From Adiantum capillus-veneris (Eukaryota; Streptophyta; Polypodiopsida; Polypodiales; Pteridaceae), in contig CM043966.1 of NCBI GenBank assembly GCA_014529385.2, positions 91,060,587 to 91,124,586 of the forward strand: a stretch of 64,000 nucleotides of DNA. Reading direction: 5' to 3'. The position numbers were made by a program, and so were the translations under genes. Shown here piece after piece: positions 20,936 through 31,661 of the stretch. How positions within the stretch are numbered: position 1 is the first letter of the stretch; the number at the start of each line of letters is the position of its first letter. The notes below the pieces were generated by a model. The model worked only from the letters and a program-made list of their open reading frames with translations. It searched no databases and was not told the DNA's origin.

Positions 20936-22490
20936 GTGAGGTACTGGTACCGAACTGTATGGCGTCGAGGGAGATCACCAACAGCATCCGGAATCCTGGA
21001 AGGGACTCTTTGCCGGCCCACTCTGATGTGTGGGTCGAGCGGTACTTGACCTTCATAAAGGTCTGCAACGCTTGCTTCTTTGGGCCGCGCCGAAAGCGAC
21101 TCAAAGTCTTTTGTGGCTCTTTTGATTCTTCAACTTCGTCTAGAGTCCTGCTTCTTTCGTCTTCAAGAATCTCCATGGCTGAAAATTCGTGAACCCATCT
21201 CCAACACAAAACCATGAACATACCCATTCCATGTAAAGTGAAGGAAAAAAATATTGTCTTCTCTAAAGACTGTGTATGCAATGTAGATGAACATAGAGAC
21301 GGAGTTACAACCCGTTCATCAAACACATGCAAACAATGCGATCGAATCTTTTCTGCTTGATCGAAATCAATCAATTGTGGCAAATCACAATGGAAATGCC
21401 CATGCTTGGTGCTCATACAATCATGTGCTCGCTCGGAAACCGTGTCATGCCAAGGAAGAAACATGGAATGAGACTTCTTGACATACAAACTTTTCAACTT
21501 TTCATGAACAATCCGCATACATTTGTGCTCATCCATGAGAGAAACGTGCTCAACATACAGTATGTCATGCCTAGGAAAAGGGATCACATAACGATGCTGA
21601 CTAAAATACAAGAAATCTTCACGAATGAAACACTCGAACAATGTGTGCGTATCAATCATGCGAACACATAATACTTCGTGTGAGGGTTCCTTGGACCAAG
21701 GCTCGAGAGCTAAGATCACTTCTTCGGGATCTATCGAATCTTCTTGTGGGGGATCTGTGGACCTCGACTCGAAAGCCAAGATCGATTCTTGGTGATTGAT
21801 CGAATCTACAACGAGCTTAGCTTCGCTAGAAAAAGCATCAACTAACACATCATTCTTGTGAACAATCACATCATCTTCATGCAATTCATCATGTTTGTCT
21901 TTTTCATCCAAATCATTATCAGTCAAATCATCATGCTTCTCATAATCATGCAAGTTCTGTGTGTCATGCTGTGGAGAAAAAGAGATTGAGAGAATCTCCT
22001 TATCCCGAATCCTTTCAACCTTGTCTTGCATATTAGCAATGAGAGATGGAGAAGGAGCAGTGTCCATTCCATGAAAGATAGTAGGAGAATCACTTTTGGC
22101 ATTGAGAGTTAAAGTGCTAGCCTCCCAATCAACGAGAGGGTTTATTTCACGAAACCATTTCATGCTTAAAATCATATCACATCCTGAGAGAGGAGAAACA
22201 ACAAATCTTCTAGTGAAGGCAGTCTGTTGAATTGCAAACAACACATCAAGGCACTCCTTCGTGATGAGAGCGTCCATACCAAGACGAAAGCCAGAGACCT
22301 CGATAGGAGATCTCGGACTAACTTCGAGGCGGGCTCTCTCAACAAGAGAGGGGCTGATCACATCATGCATACTACCTGGGTCAAACAATATGACAAAACG
22401 GTGTCCCGACGTACGACCATAACATTTAATGAGAGAATCATCAATGGGAGGGTCTTGAGAAACTTTGGGCACATCCGTGTTATCATTCAT
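20931..22490 (-). CDS. D protease plus long unknown C-terminal region
   Basis: A 519-residue open frame. Residues about 18-110 form a retropepsin: LFDPGSMHDVISPSL is the active-site loop (DPG in place of DSG) and CDMILSMKWF is the flap/dimer motif. Residues about 130-519 resemble no pol domain I recognise. They start acidic and His-rich, then include ECFIREDFLYFSQH, VLCWRWVHEFSAMEILED and a basic SRFRRGPKK stretch. The stop codon sits 10 bp from the LTR, so no room remains for RT or integrase. The frame is open in spite of stops in the Gag part upstream, which may mean that it is under constraint or simply young. Confidence 0.75.
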   Translation of the reverse strand: MNDNTDVPKVSQDPPIDDSLIKCYGRTSGHRFVILFDPGSMHDVISPSLVERARLEVSPRSPIEVSGFRLGMDALITKECLDVLFAIQQTAFTRRFVVSPLSGCDMILSMKWFREINPLVDWEASTLTLNAKSDSPTIFHGMDTAPSPSLIANMQDKVERIRDKEILSISFSPQHDTQNLHDYEKHDDLTDNDLDEKDKHDELHEDDVIVHKNDVLVDAFSSEAKLVVDSINHQESILAFESRSTDPPQEDSIDPEEVILALEPWSKEPSHEVLCVRMIDTHTLFECFIREDFLYFSQHRYVIPFPRHDILYVEHVSLMDEHKCMRIVHEKLKSLYVKKSHSMFLPWHDTVSERAHDCMSTKHGHFHCDLPQLIDFDQAEKIRSHCLHVFDERVVTPSLCSSTLHTQSLEKTIFFSFTLHGMGMFMVLCWRWVHEFSAMEILEDERSRTLDEVEESKEPQKTLSRFRRGPKKQALQTFMKVKYRSTHTSEWAGKESLPGFRMLLVISLDAIQFGTSTSL

Positions 22491-24210
22491 TGCATTGACA
22501 GATGTAGTGGGTGCTGTGGGTTCTTTAGATTCATTCGATTCAAGCTTAGGACATGTTCTTTTTATGTGACCCTTAATGTGACAATGAAAACAACGACCTT
22601 CTTTAAAATAAGTGCTTTGTTCTTCCGAAGTGATGTAACCTTCTACAATTCCTTGTGCTACCTTTTGATCTGGAGTAAGCTTAGGTTTAGCAGTTGTGTT
22701 AGTCTTACCCTTAAATTCATTGGAAGAATTCTTTGACGAGATACTGTTGGTAGATTGATTAGAAGAGTTATCATTCTTACCATTCTTACCGTTCTGTGGA
22801 GTCTACGAGGTACTTGTGGAAGTCTTGTTCTCCTTAGGCTTTCCCTTGTTGTGCTTCATCTCCTGTGCGAGAGCAATCGCTACCGTCTTGTTGAGATCGA
22901 TTGGATCGAATACCTCGACATCGTACTTGATATACTCGTCCAATCCAAAGAGAAAAGCCTCTTTGCGCTCTTCATCCGACATGCGTAGTTGGGTACCTAG
23001 CTGCAAAACATGATTAGAAAAAGACATAACCGGCATACCATTTTGCTTGAGAGCGCGCCAATCGTCCTTCAATCATGCGAGGTACTGAGATGGCATAAAC
23101 CGCGCCTTGAGCTTGTCTTGGAAATCAGCCCAACCAAAAGAGAGGGGCGTGAAATCGTCGGCTGCCTCTAGGTGCGCGGCTAGCTGTGCCTCTTGCCATG
23201 CGTGGTACCAATTGATGGCATCACCGGCAAGGTACATAGCTGCCGTCAAAACTTTGCTATTTCCTGACTTCTTAGTTGTCGCAAAATAAGCATTAAATTG
23301 ATGCAACCAAGAATGAATAACTGTAGCATCCATCTTACTGTCATACTTACTGAAAGTCAACTTTTCTGTAATGGGATGGTTGGAATCCGCGTCATGGCTT
23401 GCGCCACTTGACGAACTCCTACGATCTTTGGATGGTTAGGTCTTCGAGGCTAGGATTTTGGCAATAAATTCTTGATTGCGAAGCTCCCTTTGAGCTTCAC
23501 GCTCGGCGTCCTTTTTTGCTTTTCGTGCATTTCGTTCATCGCGCTTGCGTTCGAGAGCAAGTCGATTTTCTTCTTGTTTTGCGGCAAGAGCAATGCGCTC
23601 ACGTTCCTGAGCAAGTCGATTTTCTTCTTGTTGTGCGGCCAATCTTGCGTTTCTTTCGTCGCGCTCGCGATCCTTGGCTTCTTGTGCACTGTCCTTTGCT
23701 GCTTGTTCTTTTGCTTTGCTTGCGAGTTGTGCCAATGCAACTCGATTCGTTTCTTGTTGTTGTGCCATCATGTCCAACATTGACTTGACCATCATCTCCA
23801 TAGGAGCGAGGACAACTCGTGGCGTAGATGGCAAGGGGGAGGGTTGGAAAAATCATCTCCGGGTGGGGACGAGTCTTCGTCGCCTCTCTCGTGCTCATCA
23901 CCTGTATGCGAAGTATCCATTCCGCTTCGGGTGACGACCATGCACTATGATCTTGGGGTCTTAAGCTCGCGAGGAACTTGGGTTCTTGAGGGTCTTGAGG
24001 TTCTTGAGGTCCTTGATTCGTGAGAATCTTGGGTTCTTGAGGTTCTTGAGTCTTGAGGGTCTTGGGTTCTTGGGGTTCTTGAGGTTCTTGAGGTTTTCTT
24101 TCGCTTGCAAATCGCGTTGAGAAGGATCTTCTCTTCACCCGAGTTCTACTCTTTTCTGCGGGCGCACCCCTTGGCGGCCTTGCGCTCACACCAAGGTTGC
24201 TTTTTCCCAC
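22491..24210 (-). pseudogene. D Gag with zinc knuckle (interrupted)
   Basis: From the ATG at 24210 the frame has a basic start, then a QEPQEPK-type repeat (about 23950-24120), and slips frame near a C-run at about 23845. The next part (23834-23436) is a charged coiled coil (EENRLAQERERIALAAKQ). Then come the Gag core (HSWLHQFNAYFATT, INWYHAWQEA, WADFQDKLKARFMP) and the zinc knuckle CFHCHIKGHIKRTC, which runs on in frame to the protease. Three in-frame stops (about 23434, 23072 and 22802) and the frame slip interrupt it. Gag forms the particle that packages element RNA. The copy is probably dead unless the stops are recent. Confidence 0.8.
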
Positions 24211-24439
24211 CTTACGTCGATTGGCCGGGCGCTAAGTGCACGGTCTGCTCTCAATGAGTGAAAAGAGACACAAGGGGAGGCTGGACAAGCCCTTCTTTCT
24301 TGGGATTCCTGTCACTCTTCAACAAAACACGATTAGGAATCGCCACGCCCAAGTAAACGTAAACTTGGGTTCGTGCGGTCGGAACAAGCAAAAAAAATTC
24401 TTGTGATTCTTTCCTTCAGTAATTCAGAACACTTCCAAA

Positions 24440-24451
24440 GCTCTGATACCA
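24440..24451 (-). other. D primer-binding site
   Basis: The minus strand reads TGGTATCAGAGC one base from the LTR end, so priming is by initiator-Met tRNA. Confidence 0.9.
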
Positions 24452-24452
24452 A

Positions 24453-25650
24453 TGTAAGGTGCAACGGAATGAATGTTGTATTTTCTCAAGATTAGTGATC
24501 TTTATTGCTCAAGGTTCCTTTTAGTTCCTTATGGAAAGAGAGAGCTTTCCGTCTTGTAGAGTGCTGTGATCACGAACAAAGTGAGTGGATATTGTGCGTG
24601 CAAGTGAATGAGATTGAGAGAAGAGATACGGCACCCGAGAGGTTGTAAAACCCTCCTCCGAAGGCCCCACTCTCGTCGGCGAGAGTGGTCTACTTGATTG
24701 CACAAAAGTGTACGATGCGAATGCAATGGACTGATGCAACTTGGACTATGCCGATGACGACGACGGTGATGATGACGATGACTTGGTGGCTGAAATCTGA
24801 GATCTTCTAATTGCTGAATTTCGGGACTGTTTCGGTGGCTGAAAATGACTGTTTTGGCTGCGTTTTTATGGCTGAAAATGGGGGAACATTTGCAACCAAC
24901 TTGGGGGGGAATCTGCTACTGTATCATGGCTGAAAACTGCGAGTATCTGCGGCGGATTTGGGCTGAGAACAAAAACGCTGATGTGTCTTTGCTGCTAGCC
25001 AAAAATGCTAGGGCTGTTCTGGGACAGAAGCAAAAACGCTACTGCTTGGTGAGGCTTGCAAAAACGCCAATGCTGATATGGGGAAAAACGCTAGCAAAGC
25101 ATGACCTCTGATGGCGATCATGAGAACCTGCTGTCGCTAGGAGGCTGAGAGGTGATGGCGATGGCCTGTTGTGGGAAACGCCAGGGATGGGAACTTGCCC
25201 GCGATGATGGAGGTCCAAAAACGTTGGGGGTGCTGAGGGGGGGGTATTGCTGAGAAGTTGCTTGTTGAGCGAGAAGCTCCTGCTGCCTCTTCTGCCAGAA
25301 TGTGCTAACTTGGGTTTGCTTATATATTAACTTAGCAAAATTGCCCTACCTACTTTTGTTGGAAAGTCACTTAAAAATAATAAGTGAAAATAACCAAAAA
25401 TAGGAAAATAAGCTAAATGCACTGGAAAATTCCTCTAACTGATGCTAATGGATTCTGATGGGAATTTCGATGATCATGCTGTGTGCAATCGGAGGATATG
25501 CATCTATGCTAAGTGACTGGGCATGCACGGTCTACGAATAGACTCACAAAATTGCGAGATCACTGCTAATCTAAACTGACTGGACTGACTGAACCCTGCT
25601 GTGGTGTAGCTTGTCCACGGACACATAGGGTTGGGATGTGTCACGTGACA
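24453..25650 (-). repeat. D 5' LTR
   Basis: 1198 bp from TGTAAGGTGCAACGG to TCACGTGACA on the plus strand, so it starts TGTCACGTGACA in the sense direction. It contains repeated AAAAACGC motifs at 24960-25095. Confidence 0.9.
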
Positions 25651-25655
25651 GATTT

Positions 25656-26456
25656 TTAAAAGTCTTCAAGAGACTCGCATGAAAACATTGTGAAGTCTCC
25701 AAGTGTTTGGCAGCTTCAGTCTAAAGGAGACATCATTTATCTTTTCGGAAATCTGGAAAGGTCCATAGTATCTCATGCTAAGCTTTCGAGAAAGCCGCTC
25801 CTTTCCCTTTTTCTTTCTCAGGTGTGCCTTCTCAAAATGTAAGAGCACCCAATCGTTCTCCTTCAATTTCAAATCGCGACGATGTCGATCTGTTGCCTTT
25901 TTTTGAGATTTCTGCAAAGCCTCCGGACCAAGTCAAAGTCCCTCGTGAACTGGTCGGCTTCAAAGAAATATCTTATTCTTGTGGTAAGGAAGGGTGGAAC
26001 CTTCGTAGCAAATTCAATACTCTCAAATGGCACCTTCCCCATCAAAGAGTTAATCGTGTTTCTGTAGGCATATTCCACCAAAGGTAAAAACCCTTTTTCC
26101 ATGAAGTCATTAGATTCAAAGAAGACTTCTACAAATCCAGTACCACTGAATTAGCAATCTCTAATTGCCCATCAGTCTGCGGGTGGAACAATGACGAGAA
26201 CTACGACCGTGTGCCAATGTTCTCCCACATAGCCTTTCAAAACAAACTCCTGAATCTGGGGCCTCTGTCGGAGACAATCGTCTCAGGCATGCCATTTAAT
26301 TTGAATATCTGGGCAATAAACAATCGTGCTTTATGCCTATCAAAACATGACCTTTTGGCATACCAAGCAACTGCGTACAAAATCGTCCACGTCCTTCTTG
26401 AGTTTCGGCCAAACAAAAGTATCTCTCCACACCGTTCAAGGTGGTAACAATGCTGC
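25656..26456 (-). pseudogene. A-family integrase C-terminal half (unit 1)
   Basis: Frames 25917-25666 and 26102-25869 contain FLPLVEYAYRNT, KVPFESIEFATKVP, then KKATDRHRRDLKLKENDWVL, FEKAHLRKKKGKERL and SMRYYGPFQI, which is the integrase C-terminal region of a chromovirus. It continues from the chromodomain segment at 19714 once element D is ignored. Frameshifts separate the parts. The copy ends at 26456, the junction with the second unit of the tandem duplication. Confidence 0.8.
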
Positions 26457-26689
26457 GGTGTCTTCTTTCTCTCAACTGCCTTTTTTGAATGTTAAAAGGC
26501 ACGGTTGTAAGTCGAGACACACTTTTCCCTAATAGTGCTGCTCGAGGGTTCTGGTAGTGGTTAAGCATCGGGGTGGTTGCCCTTGTGTAGGTAGAGGAGA
26601 CTGGCACAGCCGGTCATGCAGTTTTTGGGGGCGCCAGTATGTGGCTTAAAGCTATCATCAGCTGCTTGCTCCTTGCAGGCAAGCATGTG

Positions 26690-26761
26690 CGTGTAGCGCA
26701 GTGGTAAAGACGCAGCCTGCTTCAGCCTTGGTGCAGGGTTCGACTCCGTGTGAGGTACGCA
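26690..26761 (+). repeat. tRNA-like sequence (SINE-type pol III promoter), copy 2
   Basis: Duplicate of the 17.5-kb copy. A box at 26694-26704 and B box at 26737-26747 are both kept, with a few changes elsewhere (GCAAGG to GCAGGG; TACACG to TACGCA). The remaining sequence to 27183 is the left flank of element E and has no gene. Confidence 0.65.
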
Positions 26762-27183
26762 TTGACTTGCTTTTTGGTCAACCGATTGTAACTTGTTATG
26801 GGTGATTGGAGATCGCGGCTAGGGGCTGGCTGCCATGATGTCAAGCTCCCCGATATTTAACAATAGGTTCTGTAGTCTTCGTCTTACTCTGATCTAAGTA
26901 GACCATTCCTAGCTAGTCAGGACTTCGGAATGCAGAGTCTGGTTGCTGGTGACCCAAATCCCTGAGGACTTTACGGGTGAAGTGTTCATATGGGATCTAG
27001 ACTCCGGCAAGGAATTCAGAGGGAGCACAATGGAGCAAGGTCTTATATGCTCTGATCTCTTTCTTCGTTAATAGGTTCTCCTACAAGTGATCTTTGGCAT
27101 TATCGGTTTGGCCATTTGAATGTTGACACTCATTGTCGTGCTTTTTGTGATTAGATAATAGAAGGCTTACCAAATTTAGGGAG

Positions 27184-27444
27184 TGTGAGAGCGCGCGTGT
27201 GCGGAAGCGCGAGAGAGGAGAGAGACAGTAGACACCAAAACAGTGTAGGAAGAGGGGGCGATCAGCCCCCCATGACTCCCATGAGTAGAAGACCCTCAGT
27301 ACAATCAGTTTATTTTGTGAGATGTGGAAGTGGGTACCCCACTGCCCCCATAAATAGGTGGCCAAGGGGAGGTAGGGCAAGTCCTCATAAAAATCCCCAC
27401 GACCCAACAAAAAATGATATATGGAAATATATGAGGGCTCTCGG
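27184..27444 (-). repeat. E 3' LTR, outer part
   Basis: Starts TGTGAGAGCGCG and matches the 5' LTR at 60842-61123 through AGGAAGAGGGGGCGATCA and GGAAGTGGGTACCCC. It is interrupted by A2 after CTCGG. Confidence 0.8.
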
Positions 27445-28045
27445 TGTAAGAAACTTGAACACTCCAAGTCAAGATTCTACCACGACACGACAGGAATTCG
27501 CTTCAAAACAGTTCATAGTTCACAATTGATTTGACACGGCCCGACGGAGTTCCGTGCCTAGAGATATTGGCCCCAAAGATTGGCGTCCCTTTCGGTATTT
27601 CTATTTGTATTAATCAGCAACTCAAAGTGCAAGGGAGTGGGAGGGTCTCACTCTCAGACTCTGCGTCCAGATGCTCTGAGAAGTGGGAGCCCAAACCACT
27701 CTTTTAAAGGCTTTACAAGGGATGCCAAAAGCAGAGCCCTAAAAGCTGCCCCAAAAGCTGAAAATCAAAAGCTCCATGAAAATAAAGAAAAGCTTCAAAA
27801 GGCTTCCCAACCAAATTGTGTAGAGTTTATCATGCTTTTTTTCCACGCAAGTGTAGTTGGCTTTTTCCTGTCCGTGCGCACTGCTACGTCAGCAGCCCAG
27901 CGTAAGTCGCGCCGCGTTTTTCGAAAACTGCTGTACACTGCCACGTCAGCCCTGCAGCGTAATTCCTGCCAGCCTGGGTGTGTTCGGTCTGCTGCCCATT
28001 GGATCTGGTGTGTTTATGGTTGTGCCACGTCATTGATTTGTGACA
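27445..28045 (-). repeat. A2 3' LTR
   Basis: TGTAAGAAACTTG to ATTTGTGACA on the plus strand, followed by TACCCCCCTCTTGA (complement of the purine tract). The shared LTR module is at 27567-27608. The next 490 bases (to 28535) are untranslated element sequence. Confidence 0.9.
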
Positions 28046-28535
28046 TACCCCCCTCTTGAAAGCATTGTAATCGTCCTCGATTACGCTGCAAAATAGGCAG
28101 AGGCCATAAACTTTCTTAGCAAACACTGACTGATAGTACCGATGCAGCAGGAACAAGACATCTAGCACTTGTATCAATTGACAGTCACATCATAGGACAT
28201 CACTTGACATAACAAGACATCACATGACAAATTACATTCAAAAATTCATTCGGATCTCACACCATGATTAATCGGCAACGTATTTAGCAATCGCATCTAG
28301 ATCCACTCAGGACCTCATAGATGCCCGATTGACTAATCCTTATTGCGATCATGTCTATCGAGATCTTTCAGACCGAAATGCTGCAATCATTTCGTTTATC
28401 CGTTCCTGCACTTAAAAACAAGTCAAGAACAAGTCAGTATCATGTTCAAGAATTCCAGTTCATAAAGTTATACAACAGAATATTGTCAGCTCACAGTATT
28501 CCTGAAACTCAAAAGAGACATCAGTGACTTTAGTA

Positions 28536-28879
28536 TCAACAATCGAGGCAATCTGTTGACAAAGGAGTGAAGCGACTCCCCTCTTGTGCATAAACGTTGC
28601 ACCAGATTCCGCCCAAGCTGAGTTCGGGGTTCCATTTAGAATAGACTATGCTAAACCAAATGCTTCGAGGTAAAGATTCACAATCCGAGGAGTATCTGCC
28701 AGGTCCTCCTCCTCCATTCACTTCGCGTCCAATGCGGAGTAGATCTTGAATTGAACCAAGAACCGTCTTATCGCTTTACCTTTTATCTTTATTTCTTTCT
28801 GTGCCAATATCTGTTCTGGAATGAGAATCTGCTCGTTTTTCTCCAATTCGGGTTGCTCATCTGGCTCTCCATCATGGGG
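28536..28879 (-). pseudogene. A2 chromodomain remnant
   Basis: The duplicate of 19284-19714. The linker DEQPELEE, the chromodomain EQILAQKEIKIKG and the tail EEEDLADTPRIVN can be read across two frames, with a stop after ALDAK. The site GGGCACGTCTCCTTTTAAAAG here is the unoccupied counterpart of D's insertion site in unit 1. Confidence 0.7.
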
Positions 28880-29800
28880 CACGTCTCCTTTTAAAAGGCT
28901 TCAAGAGACTCGCATGAAAACATTGTGAAGTCTCATGTGTCGGGCAACTTCAGTCTAAAGGAGACATCATTTATCTTTTCGGAAATTTGGAAAGGTCCAT
29001 AGTATCTCATGCTAAGCTTTCGAGAAAACCGCTCCTTTCCCTGTTTCTTTCTAGGCGTGCCTTCTCAAAATGTAATAGCACCCAATCGTTCTCCTTCAAT
29101 TTCAAATCGCGACGATGTCGATGTGCTGCCTTTCTTTGAGATTTCTGCAAAGCCTTCCGGACCAAGTCCAAGTCCCTCATGAACTGGTTGGCTTCAAAGA
29201 AATATCTTATCTTTCGTGCTAAGGAAGGGTGGAACCTTCATAGCAAATTTAATAATCTCAAATGGTACCTTCCCCATCAAAGAGTTAATCGTGTTTCTGT
29301 AGGCATATTCCACCAAAGGTAAAAACCCTTTTTCCATGAACTCGTCAAATTCAAAGAAGAAGACTTCAACAAATCCAGTACCACTGAATTAGCAATCTCT
29401 AATTGCTTGTCAGTCTGCGGGTGGAACGATGACGAGAACTGCGACCGTGTGCCAATGTTCTCCCCCATAGCCTTTCAAGACAAATTCGTGAATCTGGGGT
29501 CCAATCGTCTCAGGCATGCCATTTAATCTCAATATCTGGGCAATAAACAATCGTGCTTTATGCCTGTCAAAACATGACCTTTTGGCATACCAAGCAACTG
29601 CGTACAAAATCGTCCACGTCCTTCTTGAGTCTCGGTCAAACAAAAGTATCTCTCCACACCGTTGAAGGTGGTAACAATGCGGCGGTGACTCGTAAAAGGT
29701 GGACAGTAGATTTGGGTGGGTTAGAACCTTTTCTCTCAACGGTTGTGTCACGCACAACATTGTTTTCTTCATCAAGTAGCCATTCCGAATGGAATATTTT
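28880..29800 (-). pseudogene. A2 integrase, broken
   Basis: Frames 29775-29410 and 29468-29277 show the linker KKTMLCVTQPLREKV, then HAVAWYAKRSCFDRHKA (a decayed zinc-finger region) and ENIGTRSQFSSSFHPQTD with the start of the core's third catalytic block. The first catalytic aspartate region is deleted. The C-terminal domain continues down to 28880 in several frames. The copy is inactive. Confidence 0.7.
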
Positions 29801-29823
29801 GCTACTACTTCCTCATTCTGTAT

Positions 29824-30261
29824 TCAAGTGAATACATCTGCAAAATCTGTATCTGTGGCGTACTGACCGACCATATCCTCGAAGCTTCTATGATGTATCG
29901 CGGAAATAGCTAGAACCAACGGCTTCCGAGACAAAGTATCTGCCACCAATTTCTTCTGTCCCTGCACATGGACAATCCAATAGTAAAAGTGTGACCAAAT
30001 GTTTGTCCACCGCATCTGCTTTTCCGATAGTTGCTTTTGTGACAAGAAGTAGCGTAAACTCCAACCATGTGTGGAAACCGTAAAATCGGCTCCGAGTAGG
30101 TAATGTCGCCACTGAGTAAGAGCATGGATAACTGCCAAAAGCTCTTTCTCACATATCTGTACTGTCAATTCCAGCCTTGAAAACAATCGGCTCTCATAGG
30201 CAATGACATGGCCTTCATGCATTAAGACCGCATGTAGACTACAACCACAAGTATACTTCAA
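29824..30261 (-). pseudogene. A2 RNase H
   Basis: A frame of 145 residues with HAVLMHEGHVIAYESRLF, ICEKELLAVIHALTQW, YLLGADFTV, LRYFLSQKQLSEKQMRW, then GQKKLVADTLSRKP. The catalytic D of the usual TDHQSL is altered here (STHGWSL), so the copy lacks a key residue. It leads into the integrase linker (HHRSFEDMVGQYATDTDFADVF). Confidence 0.8.
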
Positions 30262-30267
30262 ACGACT

Positions 30268-30976
30268 TCTGTAAATCCGACAAAGTCAAAACTGGTTGTG
30301 TAGTCAAATTCTGTTTCAATTTCTGAAAGGGAGTCACCTCTGTGGGTCCCCACGAGAAAAGGAACCGTTCGTAGTAAGAAAATAAGCCCAAGAAGCTTCA
30401 AACTTCATGGACATTCTTCAAATCGAGCCAATCACGAAGAGTCTCTATCTTGGCCGGGTCCATCTGCACTCCTGCTGGTGAGACAATGTGTCCCAAAAAG
30501 TGTATCTCTGGGCTTGGCTCACACGGTAAGGTGGCCGGTTCGGTGGTGTGGTTTCAGGTATTCGATCAATGGTATGATCCTCAGGACGAGCTGGTGACAA
30601 CTCGCCTGGCAGGCCCTCTGAAAAGAAATTGGAATGAAGTGGAGAAAATCTTGGCATTCTTTTTCGAGGTCAAAACATATTCGACCTTCAATCATCCTTC
30701 AGTCCTTTCCAGAAAGTAAAGAAACTGAATTTCATCAAGTATAATGTCTGTGCCCTTCATTTATCAAAGTCGCTTTCTCGGCCCGGTAGTCAACCACATC
30801 GTTGTTCTTGTGGTACCAAGGGATGTGGAGTAGGACGTCACAACCTCCCAAGGAAATTACTTAGAAATCCTCGTGCCCTAAACACCTCTGACATTGCAAA
30901 CGAAGTTTGCCAGTGATTGGTGTAATTGGCAACAGCCTGTCCGGGTGCCGCTATAACTACCTCTGCCTGTGGCCTC
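30268..30976 (-). pseudogene. A2 protease-RT remnant with internal deletion
   Basis: Sequence next to the B insertion continues the protease region (compare A1 at 50880-51000). The frame 30657-30445 then gives LPGELSPARPEDHTIDRIPE and PPNRPPYRVSQAQ, the run-up to RT, and jumps directly to the thumb region (QQECRWTRPR in a shifted frame). The whole RT catalytic core is missing compared with A1 and B. No RT activity is possible. Confidence 0.75.
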
Positions 30977-31237
30977 TGTCACGGGGACGTGGCAACTGTT
31001 AACTATGTCACGAGGACGTGGCAATTGCTAACTTTAGTTGTTGGTTTCTTTCCAATGTGTTTTGTTTTATTTTTGAGACCCTCTTCTTGAAGTAGCAAAC
31101 GGTCGGACATTGTACGGTCAATGTGAACGGTAGTTTCGCCCGCCGCAGATGGGTAGTGGTCGGCACTGGAATTCGTATGGTAAGAGGATGTCTAGGCTCA
31201 GAGCAAGATCATATAAGTCCCCCCGTCGCACTTAGCA
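30977..31237 (+). repeat. B 5' LTR, first part
   Basis: TGTCACGGGGACG to CACTTAGCA, matching the start of the 3' LTR at 44021 but with only one copy of the 130-bp unit. It is interrupted by C. Confidence 0.9.
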
Positions 31238-31491
31238 TGTGACGCCCTCGTTCGGGACGTCGCTGAAACGGGACCGCGCCGGCTCACCTGCGTTGCAAAC
31301 GGGACCTGCAGGCAAGCAAATGCGCACACAAGAACGCAACTTGAAAACTGAACGCAAGAGGGACACGAGATTGAGGGACGCGAACGAATGATCAATATTG
31401 CAAGAAAGTGCCGAATACAAGGGACGTGAAGAATCACAGGAAAACGGGGCTCGCAAGTTGGGGGAAGTGACACATACTTCCCTTATATACA
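31238..31491 (-). repeat. C 3' LTR
   Basis: TGTGACGCCCTCG to TATATACA on the plus strand. In the sense direction it opens TGTATATAAGGG, with a TATA-like sequence right at the start. CCCCCGGG adjoins on the inner side. Confidence 0.8.
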
Positions 31492-31661
31492 CCCCCGGGT
31501 TGAGAGAGCTTGACGCCCACGTCAAGTTGGGGTTTTGAGAGGTGCCGATACAAAAGTTGATGCCGAGGTTTTGGGGCGGATATTTACAAGGGGGGGGAGT
31601 GAAGTGTTGCCAAAAATGTCTAGCTACCTAGGGTGATGCTAGTTACAAGTGGGGGGGAGGA

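Larger units (their letters stand above)
19715..25650 (-). mobile_element. Element D: gag-protease-only LTR retrotransposon
   Basis: Two LTRs (19715-20920 and 24453-25650) of about 1.2 kb, a few per cent different, flank 3.5 kb of internal DNA. A perfect 5-bp duplication GATTT (19710-19714, 25651-25655) marks the insertion into the A-family integrase tail, and unit 2 at about 28877-28892 shows the unoccupied site. A primer-binding site and a purine tract are present. The internal region encodes Gag, a zinc knuckle, protease and an extra C-terminal part, but no RT, RNase H or integrase. Such an element would need the enzymes of another retrotransposon to move. Confidence 0.88.
17297..29690. 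repeat. Tandem segmental duplication (two about 3.2-kb units)
   Basis: Unit 1 is 17297-26456 (about 3.2 kb once inserted element D is removed). Unit 2 is 26457-29690. Both run in the same order: CTCTTTCTCTCAACTGCC, tRNA-like sequence, E 3' LTR part, A-family 3' LTR, A 3' end with chromodomain, and integrase tail. Unit 1 stops at GCGGTG, exactly where unit 2 starts, while the A2 element continues past unit 2. Both copies have the same A LTR entering the E LTR at the same base, so the duplication came after the A2 insertion. Confidence 0.8.
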
